Below are positions 8,043-16,288 of a DNA stretch of 36,109 nt, piece after piece. A program made the position numbers and the translations under genes. This DNA comes from Acidobacteria bacterium RIFCSPLOWO2_12_FULL_67_14b (lineage in GTDB: Bacteria; Acidobacteriota; Vicinamibacteria; Vicinamibacterales; UBA2999): the NCBI GenBank assembly GCA_001768615.1, contig MELE01000041.1:1-36109 (forward strand), read 5' to 3'. Position 1 is the stretch's first letter; each line of letters starts with the position of its first letter. The notes under the pieces were generated by a model that saw only the letters and a program-made list of their open reading frames with translations, made no database searches and was not told the origin of the DNA.

Positions 8043-9497
8043 CTACTGTTGCGGGCTCGCCGTCGGTTTGGCCGGCGGCGGGATGACGTTACACAGCGGG
8101 CAGCCGACGATCACGTCGGGCCGGTTCGGGCCGAGCTTTCGGCGGCGTTCCGCCATCTCCTGCTGGAACTCGTCGTCGGTGAGCGGCACCGACTGGCCGA
8201 GGTCGATGAACATGTTCGCGATCGAGCGGTTGCCCGAGCCCTGCCAGTTGCGCGGGTCGGGGATGTTCTTGTTGTTCGGCGTGTTATCCATGTAGCCGAT
8301 GATGTGGAGGATCGTGCCGCGCGGCAGCAGCGGCGCGTGGTCGTCCTCGTACTCGTACTGGCGGACCCAGTTGTGGTCGTAGCCGGCGCAGGTCAGCGTC
8401 TGGATGTTGATGCCCCAGATGGCCTCGAGGCACATGCGCTGGCCCGGCGCGTGCAGGTGCGGCTCGAAGGTCGCGATCTTGGTCGGCTGCTGCAGCACGA
8501 GGTAGGCGTGCAGCTGCTGGTTGGCCTCGTTGGGCTTGATGTCGATGTCGAGCCCGTTGCCGAGGTTGCGCAGCGTGCTGCGGCGCGCCGGCTTGTAGCC
8601 CTTCGGATGGAACCGGAAGCCGAACAGCAGCTTCGACTTCACGTCGGCGCCGCCCGAGTGCAAGTGCGCCGACTGGTAGATGATGCTGGAGTTGGCCTTC
8701 AGCAGGCGGCCGGCGTTCGGGTCGAAGATGTCGGCGTTACGGCCGACTTCGTGCACGGGCCAGCCCACCGCGCCCTCGGAGATCGAGGCGTCGATGGGAT
8801 CGCCGTCACCGCTGAATTCGGCCGTGGCCCAGATCAGGTGGTGCCACACGTACCGCTGTCCGACCGTCTCGCGGCCCGAGTCGTTCGAGAAGTTGTTGAC
8901 CTCGCGAATCTCGACGGATGAAACGTAGCGATCCTCGGTGAGCGGGATCTTCGTGGGCTCGAACTCGCCCCACCAGTCGGGGGCGTTCGCCTTGACGGTG
9001 ATCTCGGGGCTTTCGACGATCAGGTCGGGCTGGCCCGAGTGCCACGACGCACCATCCGGGAACACCCGCGGCGCCGGCATGTCGGCCACGTTGCCGCGGG
9101 CCGCGCCGGTGTCGGCCCACTTCGCGATCTTGGCGACCTCTTCGTCGCTGAGCGACGGGTCGTTCTTGTAATGCTGGATGCCGATGTTCTTCTCGATGTA
9201 CCACGGCGGCATGGCGCCGAACTTGTCGCGAATCGCCGTGCGCTGCTTCATGGCACGCGCCCAGGGCCGCGCCTCTTCGTAGGTCTGAAGCGACATCGGC
9301 GCGACCTGTCCGGGCCGATGGCAATTCTGGCAGCTGCGCTGCAGGATCGGCGCGATGTCCCTGGTGAAGGTCACCTCGGGCGCCGGCGCGGCCTGTTGGG
9401 CGTCGAGGCCCAAGGGCGCCACCAGGCCGATGACGCCCGCGGTCAGGATCGCGGTGCCCATCGTCAGGCCCAGACCGAAGTTCTTTCCAACCGACAT
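8043..9497 (-). CDS. c-type cytochrome with copper-monooxygenase-like body
   Basis: A 484-residue exported protein. After a signal anchor (about 9-32) comes a mono-heme cytochrome c domain with CQNCH (56-60) and a distal-methionine candidate in MPPWY. From about 140 on, the body carries histidine motifs HLHSGG and FEPHLHAPGQ and the stretch DHNWVRQYEY. These recall the copper sites of ascorbate-dependent type II monooxygenases (PHM/DBM fold), but this is a motif-level comparison. The C-terminus has a CPLC pair. ATG 9497 is chosen over a longer frame because AAGGAG lies 7 nt upstream and the signal follows. A periplasmic redox enzyme fed by its own heme domain is plausible. Confidence 0.82.
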   Translation of the reverse strand: MSVGKNFGLGLTMGTAILTAGVIGLVAPLGLDAQQAAPAPEVTFTRDIAPILQRSCQNCHRPGQVAPMSLQTYEEARPWARAMKQRTAIRDKFGAMPPWYIEKNIGIQHYKNDPSLSDEEVAKIAKWADTGAARGNVADMPAPRVFPDGASWHSGQPDLIVESPEITVKANAPDWWGEFEPTKIPLTEDRYVSSVEIREVNNFSNDSGRETVGQRYVWHHLIWATAEFSGDGDPIDASISEGAVGWPVHEVGRNADIFDPNAGRLLKANSSIIYQSAHLHSGGADVKSKLLFGFRFHPKGYKPARRSTLRNLGNGLDIDIKPNEANQQLHAYLVLQQPTKIATFEPHLHAPGQRMCLEAIWGINIQTLTCAGYDHNWVRQYEYEDDHAPLLPRGTILHIIGYMDNTPNNKNIPDPRNWQGSGNRSIANMFIDLGQSVPLTDDEFQQEMAERRRKLGPNRPDVIVGCPLCNVIPPPAKPTASPQQ

Positions 9498-9540
9498 ACA
9501 CACTCTCCTTGAATGCGCCAATTGTAGCAGGGCTGCAGAG

Positions 9541-9551
9541 GGGTCAGACCC
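9541..9551. repeat. Short palindrome at a stop codon
   Basis: gggtc-a-gaccc, an 11-bp perfect palindrome. Its last base is the first base (plus coordinates) of the stop codon of the downstream minus-strand gene (9551-9553). It resembles the C-TTTA-G hairpins in position but not in core sequence. Confidence 0.55.
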
Positions 9552-10942
9552 TACCGTCGGAGCATGGCCGTGCCGTTCCGTTTTGGCACCTGTCCTACTG
9601 GAATACGAGCGATTTCCTTCAGAGTTGCAATATTCACTACCGAAACCGCATTGTCCCCGGCCGCAGCCACATAGACGAACTTGCCGTCTGGCGAGAACGT
9701 CACCCATTCCGGATGTTGTCCCACGTGGACGGTCCCGATCGGCTTCAGGTCCGGCAGCGAGTAGGCGTACAGCTGGCTGAACACCTTGCTCGTCGCGATG
9801 AGGGTCTTTCCATCGGGCGTGACGCCCAATCCATGCGCCGGGGCACCCTGCAGACCCTGCGTGTGCTTCTCCTCGCCTGGAATGTCCGCCATGGGGAACC
9901 GGGACACCTCCTTGCGCGAGGCAAAATCCACCACGGCGATGCCGTGATAGTCCGACAGCTGGACGAAGATCCTGGACGTCGAGCCGTCTTTCGCCTGCTC
10001 GAACGTCATGGGACGCACCCCGGCCGACATCTGCAGCTCCCAGGCCACGGTCTCGGTGGCGGCATCGATCACCGTCAGCATGCGGCCGGGAATCGAGCCT
10101 GACACCACGTACTTGCCGTCAGGGGTCACGTAGACGTTGTGGATCGCACCCTTGACGGGAATCGACTTCGCGTTGGTCAGCGTCACGGTGTCGATCACGT
10201 CGACGGCGCCGGGCGCCTGGGCAATCCCGACGTAAACGCGCTTGCCGTCCTTCCCCACGAAGACGTTGTTGGGGCGGCCGCTGAGCGGGATCCGCGCGGT
10301 CACGGCCAGCGTGATGGCATCCACGACGTCGAGCGTGTGGAGGGCTTCGTTGGAGAAGTAGAGCCGCGTGCCGTCGGGTGCGCTCGTGACGCCGTGCGGC
10401 ACCTCGATGTCATGGATGACGCCCACGACCGTGTTGGTCGCGGGGTCGATCAGGTGGATATTGTCGCCGGCGGCGTTGGTCTGGATGATGCGCGCCACGC
10501 GGGCGTCGGTGCCGGCCGTGAGCGTCGCGCCGTTGACCCAGGCCGACAGCACCCGCCAGTCCGGATCGTCCTTGGTGGTCCAGTGCTGCCCGCCGCCATG
10601 GAACACGTCGCCGCCGGCGGCGCGGGCCAGCGGATGCCGCAACAGACGGCTCGCGCCCGGGCTGCCGGGCACGACCATCGCCCTGGCGGCCTCGAAATTC
10701 TGGCGCGTCTGCTCCTCGTTCCAAGCGGTGGCGCCCGGCGCGAAGCGTTGCAGGCGAAGCGTGGTGCTGCCGGCGTGGCAGGTCACGCACCGCGCGTGAT
10801 CCACACGCTTCTCGGTGAACAACGGCTGCACGCGGGCTTTGAAGAACTCGTAGTCGAGCGTCGGACCGGATGCCGGCGGTGCGGGCGGCGGCGTGGCGGG
10901 CTGCTGTCCCAGCAGCGCGGCCATAAGCAGTTCGAGCAGCAT
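9551..10942 (-). CDS. Cytochrome c domain fused to YVTN beta-propeller
   Basis: A 463-residue exported protein. A short signal peptide (about 1-12) and a proline-rich linker are followed by a c-type heme site CVTCH (52-56). From about residue 145 a seven-bladed propeller of the YVTN/SMP-30-like type follows, with repeated signatures IDPATNTVVG, TPDGKYVVSG, SPDGKFVYVAAAGDNAVSV and ATLKEIARIPVG. Such fusions act as periplasmic redox or binding proteins; electron transfer to or from a partner held by the propeller is a reasonable guess. It is transcribed away from the mxa-like operon, whose first gene begins 159 bp upstream. The same strand continues after 53 bp with the second cytochrome gene. 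Confidence 0.85.
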   Translation of the reverse strand: MLLELLMAALLGQQPATPPPAPPASGPTLDYEFFKARVQPLFTEKRVDHARCVTCHAGSTTLRLQRFAPGATAWNEEQTRQNFEAARAMVVPGSPGASRLLRHPLARAAGGDVFHGGGQHWTTKDDPDWRVLSAWVNGATLTAGTDARVARIIQTNAAGDNIHLIDPATNTVVGVIHDIEVPHGVTSAPDGTRLYFSNEALHTLDVVDAITLAVTARIPLSGRPNNVFVGKDGKRVYVGIAQAPGAVDVIDTVTLTNAKSIPVKGAIHNVYVTPDGKYVVSGSIPGRMLTVIDAATETVAWELQMSAGVRPMTFEQAKDGSTSRIFVQLSDYHGIAVVDFASRKEVSRFPMADIPGEEKHTQGLQGAPAHGLGVTPDGKTLIATSKVFSQLYAYSLPDLKPIGTVHVGQHPEWVTFSPDGKFVYVAAAGDNAVSVVNIATLKEIARIPVGQVPKRNGTAMLRR

Positions 10943-10962
10943 GGCAAGACCTCCCTGTCTCT

Positions 10963-10984
10963 GGACAAACCTGAAGGTTTGTCC
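10963..10984. repeat. Hairpin-family element (TGAA loop) with tandem flank
   Basis: Perfect inverted repeat with 9-bp arms ggacaaacc / ggtttgtcc around TGAA. Directly behind it, gtccctacc recurs at 10981-10989 and 10998-11006, each followed by gtcgtc, giving a 16-17 bp period up to about 11019. The element lies in the divergent gap between the YVTN cytochrome and moxR genes. The same arm sequence occurs at 33359-33393. Confidence 0.85.
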
Positions 10985-11101
10985 CTACCCGTCGTCTGTC
11001 CCTACCGTCGTCCGTCCCCGGACAGGACGCTCGCAGGTTTTGGGGAATTCTAGCGCCATTCGTCACGCATCGGATACGATTGGCGTTTTCAAGGCGGACA
11101 C

Positions 11102-12142
11102 GTGCATCCTGACCTCCAAGACGCGATCGCCTTCCACGAAGCCATTCTCGCGGAAGGCAGCAAGGCCCTCGTCGGTTATACCCAGCCAAAGATCCTGGCC
11201 AACGTCGTGCTGCTGTCGGAGATTCCGACCACCTACGACAAGAAGGAGCAGCGGCAGGTCAACTCAGGCAACCTGCTCTTGCGAGGGGTCCCGGGCGTCG
11301 GCAAGACGTTTTTCGGCGTGATTCTCGCGGCCATCAGCAACGCGAAGTTCGCCCGCATCCAGGGCCGCGCCGACCTGCAGCCCACCGAGGTGGTGGGCTT
11401 CCAGATGATCAACCCGGCCACGGGCGTGCTCACCACCGAAATGGGTCCGCTCGCCGAAGCCGAAGTGATCCTGCTCGACGAGATCAACCGCATTCCCCTC
11501 AAGTCGCAGAGCGCGTTCCTCGAAGGCTTGCAGGACCGCACCGTCACGGTCGGCAAGACGACCTACGAATTGCCGGCCTTCAACTTCGCCATCGCGACGA
11601 TGAACCCGGTGGAGCTCGGCCAGGGCACGTTCCCGCTGTCGGAAGCGGCCACGGATCGCTTCGCGATCATGGTGAACATCGGCTACCTGCCGCCCGAGGA
11701 AGAGCGCAAGCTGGTGAACTTCGACTTCAAGCAGGTGCGGCTCAACCCGCTGATGAGGAAGGAACGGATCATCGAGTTGCGCTCGGCGATCAGCGAACAC
11801 GTGTTCCTCCACGAGCGGCTGGGGGACTACATCCAGCGGCTGGTCTCGAACACGCGGCCCTACAACCCCGACACCGACTGGCTGCGGCACTCGCCGTCGG
11901 AGCTGGTCGAGACCGGCGTCGACCTCGGCGCCTCGCCGCGCGCGATCATCGTGTGGGGCCGTCTCGCGAAGGTGTGGGCGATTCTCGTCCGCCGCCGCGA
12001 CGAGGTCTACCCGGAAGACATCCAGGACCTGGCGACCTACGTCCTGGCCCACCGCCTCTGGCTGGGGCCGCACGCCGCCAGCCATGGCCTCACCACCGAC
12101 GCGGTGATCAAAGACATCATCGAGCGCACGCCTATCCCATGA
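11102..12142 (+). CDS. moxR: MoxR-family AAA+ ATPase (MxaR-like)
   Basis: A 346-residue cytoplasmic AAA+ ATPase of the MoxR family, a chaperone type that works with VWA proteins to mature or activate enzymes. Walker A is GVPGVGKT (62-69), Walker B VILLDE (122-127), sensor-1 asparagine in ATMNP (165-169), and an arginine finger candidate in EAATDRF. The start is GTG 11102, preceded by AAGGCGG. The stop overlaps the start of the DUF58 gene as ATGA. Position and length fit MxaR, the first gene of the mxaRSACKL cluster needed for calcium loading of methanol dehydrogenase in methylotrophs. Whether it does that here is unknown because no dehydrogenase gene is in view. Confidence 0.92.
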   Translation: MHPDLQDAIAFHEAILAEGSKALVGYTQPKILANVVLLSEIPTTYDKKEQRQVNSGNLLLRGVPGVGKTFFGVILAAISNAKFARIQGRADLQPTEVVGFQMINPATGVLTTEMGPLAEAEVILLDEINRIPLKSQSAFLEGLQDRTVTVGKTTYELPAFNFAIATMNPVELGQGTFPLSEAATDRFAIMVNIGYLPPEEERKLVNFDFKQVRLNPLMRKERIIELRSAISEHVFLHERLGDYIQRLVSNTRPYNPDTDWLRHSPSELVETGVDLGASPRAIIVWGRLAKVWAILVRRRDEVYPEDIQDLATYVLAHRLWLGPHAASHGLTTDAVIKDIIERTPIP

Positions 12143-13104
12143 GGACGCGGCCGTCTTCGATTGTCACGCCCGAAGAGCGCGCCGATCCGCTCATCGACCT
12201 GTCCGAGATCACGGAAGTCGAGCTGCTCATCCTCAAGCGGATGCGCGAGTTCACCATCGGCGAGCACTCGAGCCTGTTCCACGGGACCGGCTTTGATTTC
12301 GTCGGCCTCCGCGACTGGCAGTCGGGCGATCGGTTCGAGGCCATCGACTGGGCGCAGTCGTCGCTCACCAACTTCAGCCCGCTGATCGTCCGCGAGTTCG
12401 AGCAGCCGACGACCTCCGGCGTCGTGATCGTGGCGGATCGCTCCGCGTCGACGCGCTGCGGCGTCGACACGGGCGGGGCCGACCGCGCCGGCATGCAGAT
12501 CGCGACGCTGATCGCGCGGGCGATCGCCACCGTCGGCATGTCGGCGGTGTTCTTCCAGGACTCGATCGGCCTGATCACGTTCGACGAGGGATTCCGCGAC
12601 CTCCGCGCCGTCCGCCCCCGGATCGGCAAGGGCCAGGTGATCCACTGCCTCGAGGCCTACCAGCACGGCTACGGGCTGCAGGACCTGCGGCACACCGGCA
12701 ACCTCAGCGCCACGCTCAGCGGCTTCTCGCGCAAGACGTCGATGATGCCGGTGATCTCGGACTTCCTGTTCGACGACGCGGAGGAGTTCCTGCGGGAGCT
12801 GGCGCAGGTCAACAACGTGCACGACGTGTTCGTGATGATGGTGGACGCGTCGTTCGCGTTCGAGCTGCCCAAGGTCTCGGCGGGGTGGATCGAGGTCTAC
12901 GACGTCGAGACGGGCAAGACCCGGATGATGTCGCGCGGCGAGCTCAGCCATCAGAGCGAGCGGATCCGCCTGTGGCAGGACGAAGTGACGCGCCAGGCGA
13001 AGCAGCTCGACCTGGATGTCGTGCGCCTCACGCTCGATCAGGTGAAGTTCGACGTCGCGCTCATCGAGTGGGTCGCGGAGCGCCGCCTTCGGCGCCGCAA
13101 GTAG
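12139..13104 (+). CDS. DUF58 protein with VWA-like fold (MxaS-like)
   Basis: A 321-residue protein of the DUF58 family, the standard partner of MoxR ATPases. Family marks are FHGTGFDFVGLRDWQSGD (about 48-63), RFEAIDWAQSS and a degenerate metal-ion-dependent adhesion site VADRSAST (98-105). No signal peptide or membrane segment is seen, so it is cytoplasmic like other DUF58 proteins. ATG 12139 is chosen over a longer open frame because it makes the 4-bp ATGA overlap with moxR, a sign of translational coupling. By order it corresponds to mxaS. Confidence 0.9.
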   Translation: MRTRPSSIVTPEERADPLIDLSEITEVELLILKRMREFTIGEHSSLFHGTGFDFVGLRDWQSGDRFEAIDWAQSSLTNFSPLIVREFEQPTTSGVVIVADRSASTRCGVDTGGADRAGMQIATLIARAIATVGMSAVFFQDSIGLITFDEGFRDLRAVRPRIGKGQVIHCLEAYQHGYGLQDLRHTGNLSATLSGFSRKTSMMPVISDFLFDDAEEFLRELAQVNNVHDVFVMMVDASFAFELPKVSAGWIEVYDVETGKTRMMSRGELSHQSERIRLWQDEVTRQAKQLDLDVVRLTLDQVKFDVALIEWVAERRLRRRK

Positions 13105-13116
13105 AGTCAAGAGTGC

Positions 13117-13158
13117 AGAGTTCAGAGTTCAGAGTTCAGAGTTCAGAGTTCAGAGTTG
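13117..13158. repeat. Heptamer tandem repeat (agagttc)x6
   Basis: Five perfect copies of agagttc and a sixth ending in g. It lies in the 101-bp spacer between the DUF58 and MxaA-like genes, directly upstream of a hairpin-family element. Confidence 0.92.
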
Positions 13159-13165
13159 CAGGGAG

Positions 13166-13185
13166 GGCGGAACTTTAGTTCCGCC
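13166..13185. repeat. Hairpin-family element (TTTA loop, 8-bp stem)
   Basis: Perfect inverted repeat with arms ggcggaac / gttccgcc around TTTA, 20 bp before the ATG of the MxaA-like gene. It may affect translation or RNA stability within the operon; nothing in the sequence proves this. Confidence 0.85.
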
Positions 13186-13205
13186 GGGATCCGCCGAGAG
13201 CCGTT

Positions 13206-14360
13206 ATGAAGACACACACACTCATCGTTGCCCTGCTGGCAGGCCTGATCGTTCCCGCGGCCGCGGGCGCGCAGACCGGGACCGACATGGTCGAGGTCGA
13301 GCCGATCACCTGCTGGTGGCGGACGAGCACCAGCGCGGTGCGCACCGGCGAGCCGTTCGGGCTCACCCTGACGTGCGCCGTGCTCGAAACCGAGTCGACG
13401 AAGATCGTCCCGGACTTCTCCAAGCTGGAAGCCAACGTGGTGCAGCTACCGCCCTTCGAGGTCCTCGGCGGGACCCACCCGTCGGACCTGGTCACCGTCG
13501 GCAAGCGGTTCTTCCAGTACGACTACCGCCTTCGGCTGCTCGCCGAGGACGCCTTCGGCGCCGACGTCGCGGTGCCGCCGCTCGAGGTCACCTATCGGGT
13601 CGAGAGCAAGGTGTCGGGCGGCGAGTCGGTGCAAGGCCGCGACCAGAGCTACGCCCTGCCACGCGCGGCGATTCGCCTGATCTCGCTCGTGCCCGACGAC
13701 ACGACCGACATTCGCGAAGCGCCGGCGGCGCCGTTTTCGGCCATCGAGTCGCGGGTGTCGCGCGCGAACCTGTTTCAGACCATCGCCGGCGTGCTGTTCA
13801 CGCTCGCCGGTCTCGTCGCGCTGCTCGTGCTCGTCAGCCTGTTCCGCCGCAAGACGCCGGCCGGCGAGGCCGCGCGGCGGCGGGTGCCCGCGCGCCGGAT
13901 TCTCGCCGCCGCCGCCACCGAACTGGCCGAGATCCAGCGGGCCAGCCGCGGCGGATGGACCGGCGAACTGGCGGGCCGCGCGCTGGCGGCGCTCCGCCTG
14001 GCGGGCAGCTATGCGATCGGCCGCGCGGTGGGACAACGGGTGGCGAAAGCCGGGGAAACCGCGGTCGAAGGCGAACTGCTCGTCGGCGGTGGATTCGGGC
14101 GTCCGAAGGCGCTGGTGTCCGGATCGGTCACACCGGAAGCCGCGCCCGAGCGCGCCGCGCCGGGACTCGCCGGCGCGCTGCGCTCGCTCACGGTCGTCCG
14201 CTACGGGCGCCACGAGGCGTTCGGCTCCGCCGCGGATGAGGCGGTGGAAACGGCGATCCGGCTGACGACGCAACAGCAGGCGGCCCATTCGTTGCTCACG
14301 GAGTGGACCAACGCCTTCGTGCAGTCGCTGGTGGACCTGCGCAAGAAGGTCTGGGCCTGA
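13206..14360 (+). CDS. Membrane-anchored exported protein (MxaA/BatD-like)
   Basis: A 384-residue protein with a signal peptide (about 1-22, ending AAGAQ). An exported beta-rich domain (about 30-190) contains GEPFGLTLTCAVLE and YDYRLRLLAEDAFG. A transmembrane helix follows at about 196-218 (the LFTLAGLVALLVLVSLF region) and then a cytoplasmic helical tail of about 165 residues. The layout of exported domain, helix and cytoplasmic tail is that of BatD and of MxaA. I cannot place it by sequence alone; its position between a DUF58 and a VWA gene makes it the MxaA equivalent. The start is ATG 13206 with only a weak GAGAG upstream. Confidence 0.75.
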   Translation: MKTHTLIVALLAGLIVPAAAGAQTGTDMVEVEPITCWWRTSTSAVRTGEPFGLTLTCAVLETESTKIVPDFSKLEANVVQLPPFEVLGGTHPSDLVTVGKRFFQYDYRLRLLAEDAFGADVAVPPLEVTYRVESKVSGGESVQGRDQSYALPRAAIRLISLVPDDTTDIREAPAAPFSAIESRVSRANLFQTIAGVLFTLAGLVALLVLVSLFRRKTPAGEAARRRVPARRILAAAATELAEIQRASRGGWTGELAGRALAALRLAGSYAIGRAVGQRVAKAGETAVEGELLVGGGFGRPKALVSGSVTPEAAPERAAPGLAGALRSLTVVRYGRHEAFGSAADEAVETAIRLTTQQQAAHSLLTEWTNAFVQSLVDLRKKVWA

Positions 14361-14364
14361 CCAA

Positions 14365-14409
14365 GGTGCGTACGGTGCGTACGGTGCCTAGGGTGCGTAC
14401 GGTGCGAAA
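14365..14409. repeat. 9-bp tandem repeat (ggtgcgtac)
   Basis: Units ggtgcgtac, ggtgcgtac, ggtgcctag, ggtgcgtac and a partial ggtgcgaaa, in the spacer between the MxaA-like gene and the first VWA gene. The reverse complement of the same unit occurs at 32132-32167. Confidence 0.9.
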
Positions 14410-14423
14410 GACGGCATAGAGCG

Positions 14424-15527
14424 ATGCAACTCGTCCGGGATCTGGCAGCGCTGCTCGAGGCCACGTGGGCCGAACTGGGAGAGCTCCGTCTCGAACGCCT
14501 GCTCTTCGCCGAAAGCGCCACGGCACGGCAGGCGGTGATCGCGCTCATCGGGCTGGCGATCGTCTTCATCGTGATTCGATCGTTCGGCGCCAGCAACCCG
14601 GGCCACAAGCGGATGGCACTGCCGGCCATCGTGACGAGCGCCGGCTGGTCGCGCGCGTCGTTGTCGCGGCATGGCGCGCTCATCCTGGCGCTGGCGGGCC
14701 TGCCCTTCTTCGTGCTCGCGCTCGGCGACCCGCGGACCGCCCTGACCCGGTCCGAGACCACCTATCCCGGCCGCCGCATCAGCCTGCTGATCGACGCCTC
14801 GTCCAGCATGCTGTCGGCACTGCCCTCCACGCGACTGGCGAAGGGCGCGCCGAACAACGCCGCCTTCTTCACCACCGTCGGCGCCGCGCGGTTCTTCATC
14901 GAGCGCCGCATGCAGGGAAAGTACCGCGACCTGATGGCGCTGATCGAGTTCGGTGACGATGCGTACGTCATCACGCCGTTCACGACCGATTACGAGAACA
15001 TCCTGTTGAGCACGTCGCTCATCGGCGACTGGAACGAGTTCATGGCGTTTCCCGACCAGGGCACGGTCGTCGCGCGCGCGGTGGAACAGGCGGTCGGCCT
15101 GTTCCAGGCGTTCGACTACCTCGACTCGGCTGGCAACCTGCTGGTGATCTTCACCGACGGCGCCGACGCCGACGTGCTCGAGAACGGCAAGACCGTGGAT
15201 GACGTGCTGGCCGAGGCGACCCGCGCGAAGATTCCCGTCTACCTGATCAAGATCGGCGGCAACATCGCCAACAAGCGCAGCGTCGCCGACGAGCTGTGGA
15301 TCAACGCCGTGCAGAAGACCGGGGGGAAGTTCTTCTCGGGCGCCGACGAGGCGATGATCATCGAGTCGATCCGCGCCATCGATCGTTCGTCGCCGGGCAA
15401 GATAGACATCAAGCAGTACAGCACGGAGCGGCCGCGGTATGCGCCGTTCGCGCTGGCCGGTGCGGGGTTCTGGTGCCTGGCGCTGTTGTTGCGGTTTACG
15501 GTACCGACGTTCCAGACGTTTCCGTGA
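14424..15527 (+). CDS. Membrane VWA-domain protein (MxaC-like)
   Basis: A 367-residue membrane protein. Transmembrane helices lie at about 36-52 and 84-100, followed by a von Willebrand factor A domain whose metal-ion-dependent adhesion site DASSSM (124-129) is intact and is completed by FTDGADAD further on. A last helix lies at about 341-358. The layout of two N-terminal helices, VWA and C-terminal helix is shared by BatA/BatB and MxaC. Such proteins are thought to act in the membrane as the output arm of a MoxR-DUF58 chaperone system. Start ATG 14424; the ribosome-binding site is poor. Confidence 0.87.
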   Translation: MQLVRDLAALLEATWAELGELRLERLLFAESATARQAVIALIGLAIVFIVIRSFGASNPGHKRMALPAIVTSAGWSRASLSRHGALILALAGLPFFVLALGDPRTALTRSETTYPGRRISLLIDASSSMLSALPSTRLAKGAPNNAAFFTTVGAARFFIERRMQGKYRDLMALIEFGDDAYVITPFTTDYENILLSTSLIGDWNEFMAFPDQGTVVARAVEQAVGLFQAFDYLDSAGNLLVIFTDGADADVLENGKTVDDVLAEATRAKIPVYLIKIGGNIANKRSVADELWINAVQKTGGKFFSGADEAMIIESIRAIDRSSPGKIDIKQYSTERPRYAPFALAGAGFWCLALLLRFTVPTFQTFP

Positions 15528-15533
15528 AGGTCT

Positions 15534-15560
15534 CGGGCTCCGGGCTCCGGGCTCCGGGTG
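15534..15560. repeat. Heptamer tandem repeat (cgggctc)x3.5
   Basis: Three perfect 7-bp units and a partial one, in the spacer after the first VWA gene and 6 bp before a hairpin element. The same heptamer family is found at 19831-19858 inside the HAD gene. Confidence 0.85.
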
Positions 15561-15566
15561 TTGTCG

Positions 15567-15586
15567 AGCGGACCTTTAGGTCCGCT
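15567..15586. repeat. Hairpin-family element (TTTA loop, 8-bp stem)
   Basis: Perfect inverted repeat with arms agcggacc / ggtccgct around TTTA. It ends just upstream of the strong Shine-Dalgarno (gaggagaagg) of the MxaK-like gene. Confidence 0.85.
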
Positions 15587-15600
15587 ATGAGGAGAAGGAA

Positions 15601-16254
15601 ATGAAATCGTCCTCCTGGTTCGGTCAGCTGTTGATTACGGTGGTGCTCGTGGCCGGCGGCGTCGTTCTTTGGCGCGCGGGCCAACTCGAGGAACGGATGG
15701 CCGCCGCAGAGCGGGACCTCGTGACGCTGCGCTACGACAGCGCCGCGGCCGCCGCCGAGGCCCCGAGCCGGATAGCGGTGCTGCTGCCGGGCGAGGGCCG
15801 CACGGTCACTGACGCCGCGACGCTGCGCGCGACCGCCGCGTACTGGGAGGCCGACTACAACACGGTGGCGTCGAATCCGGCCGCGAAGCTGCTCGCCGCC
15901 AACGCCTCGTACCGGACGATTCGCCGCGACGGCGGGACGTGGCAGGCCGTGGTCGGCAAGCTCGATCAGCTGGTCAAGGGCTACGCCGAGATCCTGCGCG
16001 AAGAGCCCGGCAACGTCGAGGCCGCGTTCAACTACGAGTACGCGGTGCGGCTGCGGGCCGTGATCGCCGCGCGCAAGCAGCCGGTCGCGCCGGTCAACCC
16101 GGCCGACCAGACGATCACCATCCACGGATCGGCGGGCGCGCCGCCCGAAGAGTCCGACATGAAGAAGTTCAAGATGATCGTCCCGATGCGGCCCGACGAG
16201 CGGCTCGAGGCCGAGAAGGCCGGCAAGGGCACCACGAAGGTCAGAAAAGGGTAG
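15601..16254 (+). CDS. Small single-pass membrane protein (MxaK-like)
   Basis: A 217-residue protein with one N-terminal membrane helix (about 8-24) and a mainly helical extracytoplasmic region. ATAAYWEADYNTVAS and KLLAANASYRTIRR resemble degenerate helical-hairpin repeats, and the charged tail is rich in lysine and glutamate. I do not recognise it by domain; the place between two VWA genes, the size and the topology match MxaK. A strong Shine-Dalgarno (aggagaagg) precedes ATG 15601, in contrast to its neighbours. A TPR-like BatC/BatE equivalent is the alternative. Confidence 0.65.
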   Translation: MKSSSWFGQLLITVVLVAGGVVLWRAGQLEERMAAAERDLVTLRYDSAAAAAEAPSRIAVLLPGEGRTVTDAATLRATAAYWEADYNTVASNPAAKLLAANASYRTIRRDGGTWQAVVGKLDQLVKGYAEILREEPGNVEAAFNYEYAVRLRAVIAARKQPVAPVNPADQTITIHGSAGAPPEESDMKKFKMIVPMRPDERLEAEKAGKGTTKVRKG

Positions 16255-16281
16255 GCCTGGGGCTTGAGGCTTGGGACTTGA
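16254..16281. repeat. Degenerate heptamer repeat
   Basis: Units ggcctgg, ggcttga, ggcttgg, gacttga in the 34-bp spacer between the MxaK-like and second VWA genes. The repeat occupies almost the entire spacer and the first unit shares its first base with the last base of the upstream stop codon. Confidence 0.7.
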
Positions 16282-16288
16282 GTAGAAG

